Source: a virus
Virus record (IMG/VR): IMGVR_UViG_3300021599_001619
Location: 1 to 21,681 of that record
DNA: 21,681 nt
Direction: 5' to 3' (one strand)
Every line of letters starts with the position of its first letter. The stretch's first letter is position 1. Shown one piece after another: positions 1 to 7,239 of this stretch. A program made the position numbers and the translations under genes. The notes beneath the pieces are model-generated. The model had not been told where the DNA came from. It worked only from the letters and a program-made list of their open reading frames with translations, and did no database searches.

Positions 1-876
1 ATATTGTAAATAAATATCTCCATCATTACCTCCAGATGGAGCCGCTGTTCCATAAGTAATTACGGTTCCTGATAAGCCACTTGATCCTGAAGTACCCGAA
101 GTTCCACTACTTCCGCTAGACCCGCTGCTTCCACTTGATCCTGAAGTACCCGAAGTTCCTGAAGTGCCACTTGTTCCAGAGCCACCACCACCACCACTTT
201 GATCAACCCAAGTAGTATCATAATTTGCGTTTGAGGCTTTTGCTAAAACTTGTCCACTTGTTCCACCAGTCGGAACACCAATACCATTTATTCCAGACGA
301 GCCTGAAGAGCCACTTGTTCCTGATGATCCGCTTGTTCCAGAACTGCCTGAAGTGCCGTTTATACCTGAACTACCTGATGTACCATTTATGCCTGAGCTG
401 CCACTAGATCCACTAGAACCAGACGAGCCTGAAGAGCCGCTTGTTCCTGATGATCCGCTTGTTCCAGAACTGCCTGAAGTGCCGTTTATACCTGAACTGC
501 CTGATGTACCATTTATGCCTGAGCTGCCACTAGATCCACTAGAACCAGACGAGCCTGAAGAGCCGCTTGTCCCTGATGATCCACTTGTCCCAGAAGATCC
601 AGAAGTTCCATCGATTCCAGATGAACCGGAAGTACCATCTATTCCTGATGATCCACTTGTGCCAGATGAACCAGAAGTTCCACTGGTTCCTGAAGTCCCA
701 TTTATTCCGTTTGTTCCATCTATACCTGATGTACCGTTAGTGCCAGAGGTTCCATTTATGCCGGAAGTTCCCGAACTGCCAGAACTTCCGCTGTTTCCAG
801 GCGGACCACCCGCTACCGCAGTGACATTTATATCATTGCAATTAGCATCAATAACTATATCATATATACATCCCAT
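1..876 (-). CDS. Collagen-like phage tail fibre protein (C-terminus beyond window)
   Basis: The minus-strand frame opens at ATG 874-876 and stays open to base 1, so the C-terminus is missing. After about 25 residues (starting MGCIYDIVID) it enters Gly-X-Y triplets such as GPPGNSGSSG, dominated by GSS, GTS, GIN and GTN. An interruption around 181-280 reads VPTGGTSGQVLAKASN, a motif I know from phage tail-fibre proteins, followed by a Gly-rich hinge and more GTS/GSS triplets. The last visible residues (APSGGNDGDIYLQY) are also typical of phage collagen-like fibres. Such proteins form trimeric shafts for receptor binding. The Ser/Thr content makes it a plausible glycosylation target (inference). 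It starts 3 nt after the stop of the upstream gene, so the two are probably co-expressed. The plus-strand ORF over the same bases, rich in Pro, Glu and Leu, is an antisense shadow of the glycine codons. Confidence 0.88.
   Translation of the reverse strand, partial: MGCIYDIVIDANCNDINVTAVAGGPPGNSGSSGSSGTSGINGTSGTNGTSGIDGTNGINGTSGTSGTSGSSGTSGSSGIDGTSGSSGIDGTSGSSGTSGSSGTSGSSGSSGSSGSSGSSGINGTSGSSGINGTSGSSGTSGSSGTSGSSGSSGSSGSSGSSGINGTSGSSGINGTSGSSGTSGSSGTSGSSGSSGINGIGVPTGGTSGQVLAKASNANYDTTWVDQSGGGGGSGTSGTSGTSGTSGSSGSSGSSGSSGTSGTSGSSGLSGTVITYGTAAPSGGNDGDIYLQY
293..582. repeat. 126-bp tandem repeat inside the collagen-like fibre gene
   Basis: Two full copies (293-418 and 419-544) differ at only about two positions, and a third partial copy runs from 545 to about 582. 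The period is 126 bp, or 42 codons, or 14 Gly-X-Y triplets, so copy-number change keeps both the reading frame and the collagen register. Near-identity at the DNA level suggests a recent duplication or ongoing homogenisation. Confidence 0.9.
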
Positions 877-879
877 ATA

Positions 880-1209
880 TTAATGTGTTACGTCTGAACA
901 AACATTTAACCTAAAACTAAACAAAGTTCTATTTCCTATTCCAGTAGAATAAAAATGCACATCACCATATAAATTTATAGGTGGAAAATTTCTTGTTTGT
1001 GACGCAGGTACATCAAATTTTACTTGAGCATTTCCTGAAACACCACTTATTACAGTTGGAAAAAAACTATATAATAATTCTCCATCAGGATGAGTTCTTA
1101 TTTGACCTGAACAAGTTAAATTATCAAAATTCAAAACTTGAGATTCCAAATTGATCGTTTGAGAATCTAAATCATCGCCCCTAATTACTGATAGCTGGAC
1201 AACTGCCAC
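880..1209 (-). CDS. Small tail/baseplate-type protein, BppU N-terminal-like
   Basis: A 109-aa protein. It has the layout I associate with the N-terminal domain of phage BppU-like baseplate/fibre proteins: an early RGDD (residues 10-13), a strand-rich middle with an IRTHPDG segment, a later LYGDVHFYSTG segment, and a terminal DVT. This is pattern recognition, not a proven match. The start used is GTG (VAVVQLSV); no in-frame ATG lies nearby and the out-of-frame ATG at 1235-1237 is not usable. It lies 3 nt upstream of the fibre ATG, which suggests the two act together, for example as a fibre-attachment or baseplate component. A terminator lies just upstream, so it needs its own promoter or readthrough. 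Confidence 0.68.
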   Translation of the reverse strand: MAVVQLSVIRGDDLDSQTINLESQVLNFDNLTCSGQIRTHPDGELLYSFFPTVISGVSGNAQVKFDVPASQTRNFPPINLYGDVHFYSTGIGNRTLFSFRLNVCSDVTH

Positions 1210-1245
1210 AAATATTATTACACGTTTTTTTACACATGTGATAAT

Positions 1246-1273
1246 AAAAAAAACCCCAAGAAATATCTTGGGG
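1246..1273 (-). terminator. Rho-independent terminator (minus strand)
   Basis: Stem CCCCAAG (1254-1260) pairs with CTTGGGG (1267-1273) around a 6-nt loop. On the minus strand the hairpin is followed by a run of Ts (complement of the A-run at 1246-1253). It ends the transcript of the 57-aa gene at 1297-1470 and separates it from the fibre genes. Confidence 0.9.
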
Positions 1274-1296
1274 AATAATCTTCTTTACAATTATAT

Positions 1297-1470
1297 TTAT
1301 TGTGTTTTTTCTTGTTGCGAAGCGTTTTGCAATCTTTGTCTATTTGCGAGTTCTTGATTAAGTATAGATAAATTATTTTTAGCGATTTCTAATTTATTAA
1401 GCTCATCATAAGCTAAAGCTTTAAGTTGAACTTCGTTGAACTGTCCCAAATCTATCTTATTCTGTTCCAT
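1297..1470 (-). CDS. Small coiled-coil-like phage protein (57 aa)
   Basis: A 57-aa ORF from ATG at 1468-1470 to TAA at 1297-1299. The sequence (MEQNKIDLGQFNEVQL..., ending QQEKTQ) is Gln-, Asn- and Leu-rich with regular hydrophobic spacing, so it should be one helix or a short coiled coil. It starts 4 nt after the stop of the SAP-like gene and ends just before a strong terminator, as expected for the last gene of a short operon. No catalytic motif. Function unknown; small helical proteins in this position of phage genomes are common. Confidence 0.72.
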   Translation of the reverse strand: MEQNKIDLGQFNEVQLKALAYDELNKLEIAKNNLSILNQELANRQRLQNASQQEKTQ

Positions 1471-1474
1471 AATG

Positions 1475-1897
1475 TTAAAATTCTTTTAAAATTTTTATTG
1501 TTTTTTGATGTTGAGGGTTATTAGGATCTAAAATTAATGACGGATTTTGAACCATCATTGAAATAGTTCCTTTACTTGTTGATTTAAATTCCCGCAATAA
1601 TTTATCTCTAATTTGCTGTCTAGAACCACTTGCGAATATGCCAATTTTTTCGCACATATGTTGCATATCAACAATAGTCATTTCACTTAATTTTTCTGTA
1701 AATATTTCAATATTAGACGTACCAAATGGATTCATCTTTTTAATGCCTAGAATTTCTTCTAGTTGTTTAACTTTTTCAATATCTGGATCAGTATGAACTT
1801 TACCATCAGCAAGATTTATATTGTCAAGCTCTGACTTAACTGGTTCAGGCTGTTTTGCATTTACTGATTTATTCTTCTTTGTGGTTTTCTTAGCCAT
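1475..1897 (-). CDS. Phage protein with SAP-like helical motif
   Basis: A 140-aa protein. The N-terminus is very Lys-rich (MAKKTTKKNKS), followed by a charged linker to about residue 45. Residues about 68-105 (SEMTIVDMQHMCEKIGI, then SGSRQQIRDKLL) follow the pattern of a SAP-like motif: a helix, a Gly turn, then a second helix with basic residues. SAP motifs often bind DNA, and the basic tail fits, but a structural role is equally possible. It lies just downstream of the capsid-gene terminator, and its ATG is preceded only by A/T-rich sequence with no Shine-Dalgarno. Confident as a gene, tentative as a DNA binder. Confidence 0.75.
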   Translation of the reverse strand: MAKKTTKKNKSVNAKQPEPVKSELDNINLADGKVHTDPDIEKVKQLEEILGIKKMNPFGTSNIEIFTEKLSEMTIVDMQHMCEKIGIFASGSRQQIRDKLLREFKSTSKGTISMMVQNPSLILDPNNPQHQKTIKILKEF

Positions 1898-1930
1898 ATA
1901 CTATATTACACAAATTTGATAATATTCAAT

Positions 1931-1960
1931 AAAAAAGGCGTTACCCTTACGGATAACGCC
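1931..1960 (-). terminator. Rho-independent terminator after the major capsid gene
   Basis: GGCGTTA (1937-1943) pairs with TAACGCC (1954-1960), with a possible further G-C pairing in the loop. On the minus strand the hairpin is followed by six Ts (complement of 1931-1936). It lies 26 bases past the capsid stop codon. Confidence 0.9.
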
Positions 1961-1985
1961 TAATTTATGACGAACCGACTATATA

Positions 1986-3158
1986 TTAGACAACTAGACC
2001 AACTAGAGCGCGATTGTCGAGAACCATGCGGCCCTCTTCAAGTGAACCATAGTAACCGATCTTGCCCTGACGAAGAGTATACTGATCATCAGCGACGAGG
2101 TTGAACTCAGAACCGCTGTCAGCATCAACAGCGATAGCGCGAATCAAAGAATCGCGTGATCTGTCAAGACCAACGATAATCTCTTCAGTAGCACCATTGA
2201 AACCTGTAGCAGTGCCACCGTAAGCATTGATACCATAGTGGTCAGCATAAGCTGTGGCACCAGCGACAGTATCGAAGATTGTGTTGAACTTCTTACCAAC
2301 ACCGAATTCAAGAATTTCCATGATGCTAACACCATAGAACTCAGGAAGACCAGCTTGGTTAAAGATTTGATCGCGGACCGCATCTGTTGCAACAACTGGA
2401 GCGTTAGCAGCGGTGTTAGAACCTGCGGCGATTGGAGCTACGGCTGTATTGATAGGATTGTAAGCCATGCCACGAATCTCTTCAACGATTTCTGGAGAAA
2501 CGATAAGATCTGTTAGACCTCTACGAGCGCCAGAAGGAGTTCCACCAACGAAAGAAGCGTTGATACGCTTGATCTTAGTGAACAACTTATTAAGATCGTT
2601 CAATACAAAACGACCAGCAGCAGCAGTACGGAAAACGTGATAGTTATTTGCAGCAGTAGCATCATTTCCGGTGGAAGCTTGAGCTAGAGCAGTCATGAGG
2701 AGGTTAGCAGAAGTTCTCTCTTGCCTTAGCATAACTTCTTGAGCTAGGCGAGTAAAAGACTTACTAACTACATCTAGACGACTCTTGGCGGCATACTTCT
2801 TATCGAAAGCTACAGCACTATCGAGACGATAAGTAGCAATCTTTAACTCAGAAGCGAGAGGTTGAACTACGTTCTGAGGTAGACCACCAGCTACGCTCTG
2901 GCTGTAAACCTTAATATAGTCCTCATCGAAAATATCATAATATAGGTCGAGAGGAATTGAAGGATTATCTTCAGCATTGAACTGAAGACTGGTGAACAAG
3001 TTAGAAACAGTAGGAGCATTGTTGATAACTTCAGCCAAAACTGGACCAATGAATTCAGCCAATGCAACTTGAGCGTCAAAGGCTACTTCACGGTTCTTAG
3101 AGGCTAGAGCTTTGATTAGCTCAACTTGTTCATCTGTTCTCTTTAAAACGATTTTCAT
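1986..3158 (-). CDS. Major capsid protein (HK97-fold type)
   Basis: A 390-aa protein at the end of the head module, where the capsid gene is expected. Recognisable capsid features are a helical N-terminal segment, a long helix-like stretch around residues 120-165 (KSRLDVVSKSFTRLAQEV, then RQERTSANLLMTAL; this would be the spine helix), a beta-rich centre, and a C-terminus that ends in DNRALVGLVV, a type of ending common in phage major capsid proteins. It forms the icosahedral shell, probably after trimming or scaffold removal by the protease encoded upstream. Base composition is clearly more GC-rich than the flanking glycan genes, as often seen for highly expressed genes. Its own terminator follows. 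The assignment rests on context and overall pattern, not on a specific named relative. Confidence 0.85.
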   Translation of the reverse strand: MKIVLKRTDEQVELIKALASKNREVAFDAQVALAEFIGPVLAEVINNAPTVSNLFTSLQFNAEDNPSIPLDLYYDIFDEDYIKVYSQSVAGGLPQNVVQPLASELKIATYRLDSAVAFDKKYAAKSRLDVVSKSFTRLAQEVMLRQERTSANLLMTALAQASTGNDATAANNYHVFRTAAAGRFVLNDLNKLFTKIKRINASFVGGTPSGARRGLTDLIVSPEIVEEIRGMAYNPINTAVAPIAAGSNTAANAPVVATDAVRDQIFNQAGLPEFYGVSIMEILEFGVGKKFNTIFDTVAGATAYADHYGINAYGGTATGFNGATEEIIVGLDRSRDSLIRAIAVDADSGSEFNLVADDQYTLRQGKIGYYGSLEEGRMVLDNRALVGLVV

Positions 3159-3177
3159 ATTAATAAATTGTTATAGA

Positions 3178-3858
3178 TTAGACAACGTAAGATGTGGTAC
3201 AGTCGATCTGAACTAGAGCGAATTTGCCAGTTGTACCGGCAGCGGCATAATAATCACTCTTACCATTCTGAGAAGTACGAGTACCTGTTCCAAGAACACG
3301 ACCAATAATACTTGTAGTTCCAGTGAGGGGAGAAATAGCACTAACTGCTAAACCAGAAACTTTACCAGCGTTTGCTGATATAATCAAATGGCTATTTGGG
3401 GCCATTGATGCATCAACCCAGTCGATAGCAGTATCAGCTAGAGTGAAAACGCCGCGAGTAGCTACAGGAACAGCCTGTCCAGTGAGAACAGCTTGTAGTT
3501 CAGCACGTTTGACAGGATTGTAGAGTAATCTCTCACCATTTTCATCAGCAGCAAGGGTCTGATTTAGTGTTAGACCAAGAACTGGCTCACCAGCTGTTGC
3601 AGCAGTGAAGCGCAAAGGTACAGCAGGATATTGAGCAGCACCCAAGAAAGGATAATCTGCCTTACCAAGTGTATTTGTAATATCGGTAGCTGTGTATTGA
3701 ATTGGATCTAAATCCAAGTTACCAGCAGATACCTTGACGAAAACACCAGCTGAACCATTGCCATTTGTAGATGGACTGGCATCAACAGTGTCGCTAGCGT
3801 ACATATTGATAACATCAACGTCGCTATACTGTCTGAATGGATATAATCTTAGTGACAT
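3178..3858 (-). CDS. Putative capsid decoration/head stabilisation protein
   Basis: A 226-aa protein between the protease/scaffold and the major capsid gene, 19 nt upstream of the latter. The sequence is Ala-, Thr-, Gly- and Val-rich with alternating polarity, so mostly beta structure, with no transmembrane segment or catalytic motif. It starts MSLRLYPFRQYSDVDVINMY and ends in TTSYVV. Position, size and the same relatively GC-rich composition as the capsid gene suggest an abundant virion protein, most likely a head decoration protein. A head-completion or minor capsid role is possible. I do not recognise a specific family. Confidence 0.65.
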   Translation of the reverse strand: MSLRLYPFRQYSDVDVINMYASDTVDASPSTNGNGSAGVFVKVSAGNLDLDPIQYTATDITNTLGKADYPFLGAAQYPAVPLRFTAATAGEPVLGLTLNQTLAADENGERLLYNPVKRAELQAVLTGQAVPVATRGVFTLADTAIDWVDASMAPNSHLIISANAGKVSGLAVSAISPLTGTTSIIGRVLGTGTRTSQNGKSDYYAAAGTTGKFALVQIDCTTSYVV

Positions 3859-3864
3859 ATATTT

Positions 3865-5151
3865 TTAAAATTTTACTGTGATATTTTCCTTACTGAAAGC
3901 CTTACCTAGTCTTTCCTTCCAAGAAGTCTTTGTTACCGTTGGGGTATTCGTCTGAGAAGGAATAGTTGGCTCTTCGCGTTTAGCATTTGCTAAAGCTGTT
4001 TCAACCTCAACTGTCTTCTCGACAACTTCAGTTGGTTGAGTCTTTACTTGTCCCATTCTCTTAGCCAACTCGGCCTCAAGACGGTCTTGGAAAATCTTAT
4101 CTTGATCTAGCTTTGAAGCTTTGTTTTTGTGTCTGAATATAACAGCGAGCTTCTCCTTATATGAAGCAAAAGCCTCATCAGTTGTAGCTAAAGCGGAAAT
4201 TTCCTTTGCTAAATAACTACGATCAACTTCGTCTAGATCATACTCGTTATCAAGAGAAGCCATTCTTGAATTATAAATCTCTTGAGCAGCTTGAGCTGAA
4301 ATTGTATTCTGAAGCTCTTGTAACTTAGCGGCAGTTTCAGCGAGCTTCTTGTTGTTGTCTTCAAGATCCTTCTTGAACTGTTCAGCTTGAGCTATAGCTT
4401 CAGCCTTAGCGACTTCAGCTTTTTCCATCTCTAGCTTAATTTCTTCGTTCTTTTGTTTAATGCTGTCAGCGATTTTAGCAGAAATTGAGGCAACTGCTTC
4501 TTCACTAAACTTAACAGTTTCTTGCTTTTCAGCGAGAACTGTCTTTAATGCAGATAGTATTTGTTCTAAATCCATAATTTTAGTTTTGGTATTATTTACA
4601 GGTTGTTTATCAGATTGTGAAAATAATTTATTATTTAAGCTAAGTAAATCTATAGAATTTATCTCGTAGCATTCAGCTTCTTCAACTTCCATTTCATTTT
4701 CTTCATTATCCTCCTCCTCATTATCCTCTTCGTCTTCTTCATTTTCGGTTTTCATTGCTGATGTACCATCATCAATAACAACTCCTTGAACATCAGCAGC
4801 AGGATTTGTATCTGATAAAATTTTATTTTCACCATAAGATGAAAATGCAGAATTAACAATATGACCAACTACTCTTTGCTTTTTATGTTCAATATTTGTT
4901 GGTTTATGTATGAAATATTTCTTAAAAGCAATAGCTGTATTCGTATCGATTCCATCACCATTTTTGTTAAAACGATTTACAACAGCAGCATTAAAAGCTG
5001 CACCAACTAAATCTACATTCTTATCTAAATTAACAGTTGCTGGAATAATAGATTTTAATGGTTCAAGTGAAGCTTGAGATAACAAAATATTTTTATCAAA
5101 GTTCACAGAAGCGGTAACAATATTCTCAAATGATGTCTTATAAAGGAACAT
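3865..5151 (-). CDS. Putative prohead protease fused to scaffold protein
   Basis: A 428-aa protein between portal and capsid genes. Residues about 50-110 contain NKNGDGID, HKPTNIEH (His89) and VVGHIVNSAFSS, a layout I associate with phage prohead maturation proteases; the catalytic Ser cannot be fixed by eye. An acidic stretch follows (about 135-160). From about 193 to 330 the protein is a highly charged Glu/Lys/Ala-rich coiled coil typical of scaffolding proteins, and the C-terminus (about 385-428) is Thr/Pro-rich then basic. Protease and scaffold are separate genes in T4 (gp21, gp22) but fused or nested in other phages (lambda C/Nu3). An internal Met193 (ATG at 4573-4575) begins exactly at the coiled coil and could give a free scaffold. 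No Shine-Dalgarno is seen at either start. Confidence 0.75.
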   Translation of the reverse strand: MFLYKTSFENIVTASVNFDKNILLSQASLEPLKSIIPATVNLDKNVDLVGAAFNAAVVNRFNKNGDGIDTNTAIAFKKYFIHKPTNIEHKKQRVVGHIVNSAFSSYGENKILSDTNPAADVQGVVIDDGTSAMKTENEEDEEDNEEEDNEENEMEVEEAECYEINSIDLLSLNNKLFSQSDKQPVNNTKTKIMDLEQILSALKTVLAEKQETVKFSEEAVASISAKIADSIKQKNEEIKLEMEKAEVAKAEAIAQAEQFKKDLEDNNKKLAETAAKLQELQNTISAQAAQEIYNSRMASLDNEYDLDEVDRSYLAKEISALATTDEAFASYKEKLAVIFRHKNKASKLDQDKIFQDRLEAELAKRMGQVKTQPTEVVEKTVEVETALANAKREEPTIPSQTNTPTVTKTSWKERLGKAFSKENITVKF

Positions 5152-5162
5152 ATTATTAGATT

Positions 5163-7193
5163 TTACACTGAATATTTAGTGCTGTGATACAAAAGACCAG
5201 CGGCATAACTATCTAGTTCGTGTTCTGCGGCAACATTTTGAATATTATTTAATATTCCTAATTTGTCTAATTTTGCAGGATCATTAAGAACTTCAATGGC
5301 TAAATTATTCCATGAATCCAATTCTGAACCCATTATAATTGCTTCAGAAATACCATTAGCTAATTTCTTTTGTTCGACATTTAAAGATTTCTTTGAGTAT
5401 TTCTTTTTTAAACCAGATTCAACTAAACTATATAAATCTTTAGTTCTGTCTAATACTTTTGCAATCGCATCTTTAGAATAAACTGATGCTTTTGCGCCAA
5501 TTGGACGACCTTTTTCATTTGGAGTGGATGTCTTTTTATTTGGAGTCGCTCCACCTACGTCAGGCAATGGAGGCGGAATAACAGGAACGCCGCCAACAAT
5601 TGGATTGTAATAACCTTGTTTTCTTTCTTGAACAAATTTTTCTTGAGCAGAAGCAAGCTCTTCTTTGGTTGGATAAATTCCTGTTTCAATAACCTTTATT
5701 CCTTCTTCAGGAGGAAGAATACCAAGCTCCATCATTCGCGTAACTACACGATTAAATTGAGTTTCATCTTTGATTGATACTTCTTCAAACTTTGCAATTG
5801 GGCATTTTCCTTTGAATCCTAAATTACGAAAAATCAATTCCATTTCAGGCTGTAAAAAATCATTTAAGAAAGCTTTTCTAGCTTCCTTTAATCTTTCGAA
5901 GAACACTTGAGCTTTTACTGTTGTATTAGCAAATTTTTCGGAACCAATTAATATATTTTGCAATCCTTCTTTTATATCTTCATTGACTATTTTATATTTT
6001 TCATAACCTAGAACTCTATTCATATCTGGAATAATAAATTCGGCTTTTGTCGTATAATCAGCGACAAGAACTCTACCAACCGATTGATTACTCAAAAGAC
6101 TTTGCATTGCTTTAATATTTTTATGATTGATGCCACCTTTTGTTGGCTCAGTACCCATAGTAATCAATAAAATTACATTCTCGATTGTGCGGCAAATAGC
6201 TTGATCAATCTTTTTCATTTCCATTTTAAAATTAATATCATCAAGAACTGCAAATCCAAAAGGCACAGCAAAAGGTTCATAGTCTTGTTTCTTATAAAAA
6301 GAATATATAATATTAGTAGGATTTATTTGTATTTTTAGTCCATCTCTTGCCCATTGCCCATTAGTGATCTTATTTTGAGTCTCTTTATCTAAACTATTAA
6401 AAACCATTTTATCATGCTCGTTTTTTGGTGAGCGAAGTCTTTCTAATTCATATTCAGAAAGAATTTTTTGATAAACAACTTGATGCCAAGAACTAGTATG
6501 ATTTGTTGTTAGATAAAAAGGATTCAATAAAATATATTGAACTGGAATCGAATTCTTTATGTCATAATTAGTTGGATAATTATATAATTTTATATCTGTA
6601 TTATAAGAAGCTCCATCATATGAAGCGTATGTTTCTAGAATCTTTTGGAAGTCATCGATCTCAAACTTAGCATTAATCTTGTAAAAGAAAACATTACCAC
6701 TACGATAATACTCGCGGAAATACTGATCTTTAATATTCCACATTCTTGTATACTTCATCCATTTGGCAAAAAAGTCCTTAGCTTTCTGACTACCTCCCTC
6801 AAGATAAATCTCAGCGTTAGCAAACTCAGACATGATATCTACTGCATTTCTAAAAATAGCGACATTAGCATAAGCTTTTTGACACAATTCAATAGCATCG
6901 CGGATATTATATCCGTTTACAGAGAACTCAAAAGGTAATAAACCTTCACGAATATTACCATATTTATAAATTTTTGGTCCTACATATGCTAGATTGCGAC
7001 GAAGATTAGTTGTTTCGCCTGAACCTGTTCTTTCATAAGTCGAAGCTTTTGATTCTTGCTGATAGAATGGATCTCCAACTAAAGAAGGTTCAGAAAAATC
7101 TTTCAACATAGCGTCCAAAGGTTGTGAATGTTCTTCATTAGCTTTAGAGAACTTGTTCCAATAATCTGAACGTTTATTATATTTACGACTCAT
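5163..7193 (-). CDS. Portal protein
   Basis: A 676-aa protein directly after the large terminase, the usual portal position. The dodecameric portal forms the DNA entry channel and nucleates head assembly. The body has the mixed alpha/beta portal pattern: NPFYL-type segments near 224-229, a long central helix region with IDQAICRTIENVILLI (about 329-344), a strand with VGRVLVADY, and the segment from NEDIKEGLQNILIGSEKF to FFERLKEAR (about 404-439), reminiscent of portal stem/wing helices. A Pro/Gly-rich linker follows at about 535-565. The C-terminal tail is helical and ends YHSTKYSV. It is longer than T4 gp20 (about 520 aa), with the extra length mostly C-terminal. It ends 11 nt before the protease/scaffold ATG. 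Confidence 0.82.
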   Translation of the reverse strand: MSRKYNKRSDYWNKFSKANEEHSQPLDAMLKDFSEPSLVGDPFYQQESKASTYERTGSGETTNLRRNLAYVGPKIYKYGNIREGLLPFEFSVNGYNIRDAIELCQKAYANVAIFRNAVDIMSEFANAEIYLEGGSQKAKDFFAKWMKYTRMWNIKDQYFREYYRSGNVFFYKINAKFEIDDFQKILETYASYDGASYNTDIKLYNYPTNYDIKNSIPVQYILLNPFYLTTNHTSSWHQVVYQKILSEYELERLRSPKNEHDKMVFNSLDKETQNKITNGQWARDGLKIQINPTNIIYSFYKKQDYEPFAVPFGFAVLDDINFKMEMKKIDQAICRTIENVILLITMGTEPTKGGINHKNIKAMQSLLSNQSVGRVLVADYTTKAEFIIPDMNRVLGYEKYKIVNEDIKEGLQNILIGSEKFANTTVKAQVFFERLKEARKAFLNDFLQPEMELIFRNLGFKGKCPIAKFEEVSIKDETQFNRVVTRMMELGILPPEEGIKVIETGIYPTKEELASAQEKFVQERKQGYYNPIVGGVPVIPPPLPDVGGATPNKKTSTPNEKGRPIGAKASVYSKDAIAKVLDRTKDLYSLVESGLKKKYSKKSLNVEQKKLANGISEAIIMGSELDSWNNLAIEVLNDPAKLDKLGILNNIQNVAAEHELDSYAAGLLYHSTKYSV

Positions 7194-7203
7194 GTTAATA
7201 ATA

Positions 7204-7237
7204 GTTACACATTGTAACTTTAAAAGTGACTTTTAAA
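7204..7237. promoter_or_regulatory. Two adjacent small inverted repeats between terminase and portal genes
   Basis: GTTACA/TGTAAC (7204-7209 with 7213-7218, 3-nt loop) and TTTAAAAG/CTTTTAAA (7219-7226 with 7230-7237, 3-nt loop) almost fill the 46-bp gap between the terminase stop and the portal ATG. They could be operator half-sites or an RNA processing or attenuation hairpin. No T-run follows on the minus strand, so a standard terminator is unlikely. Confidence 0.4.
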
Positions 7238-7239
7238 CT

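Noticed and set aside
293-582. Tandem repeats as a CRISPR array
   Set aside because: Repeats are contiguous, coding, and have no unique spacers; no cas genes are present.
353-883. A 176-aa plus-strand ORF rich in Pro, Glu, Leu and Val
   Set aside because: It is the antisense reading of the minus-strand Gly-X-Y collagen repeats, which continue through the whole region and contain known fibre motifs.
1231-1240. ATG at 1235-1237 as start of the 109-aa gene
   Set aside because: It is out of frame with the coding sequence; the GTG at 1207-1209 is used instead.
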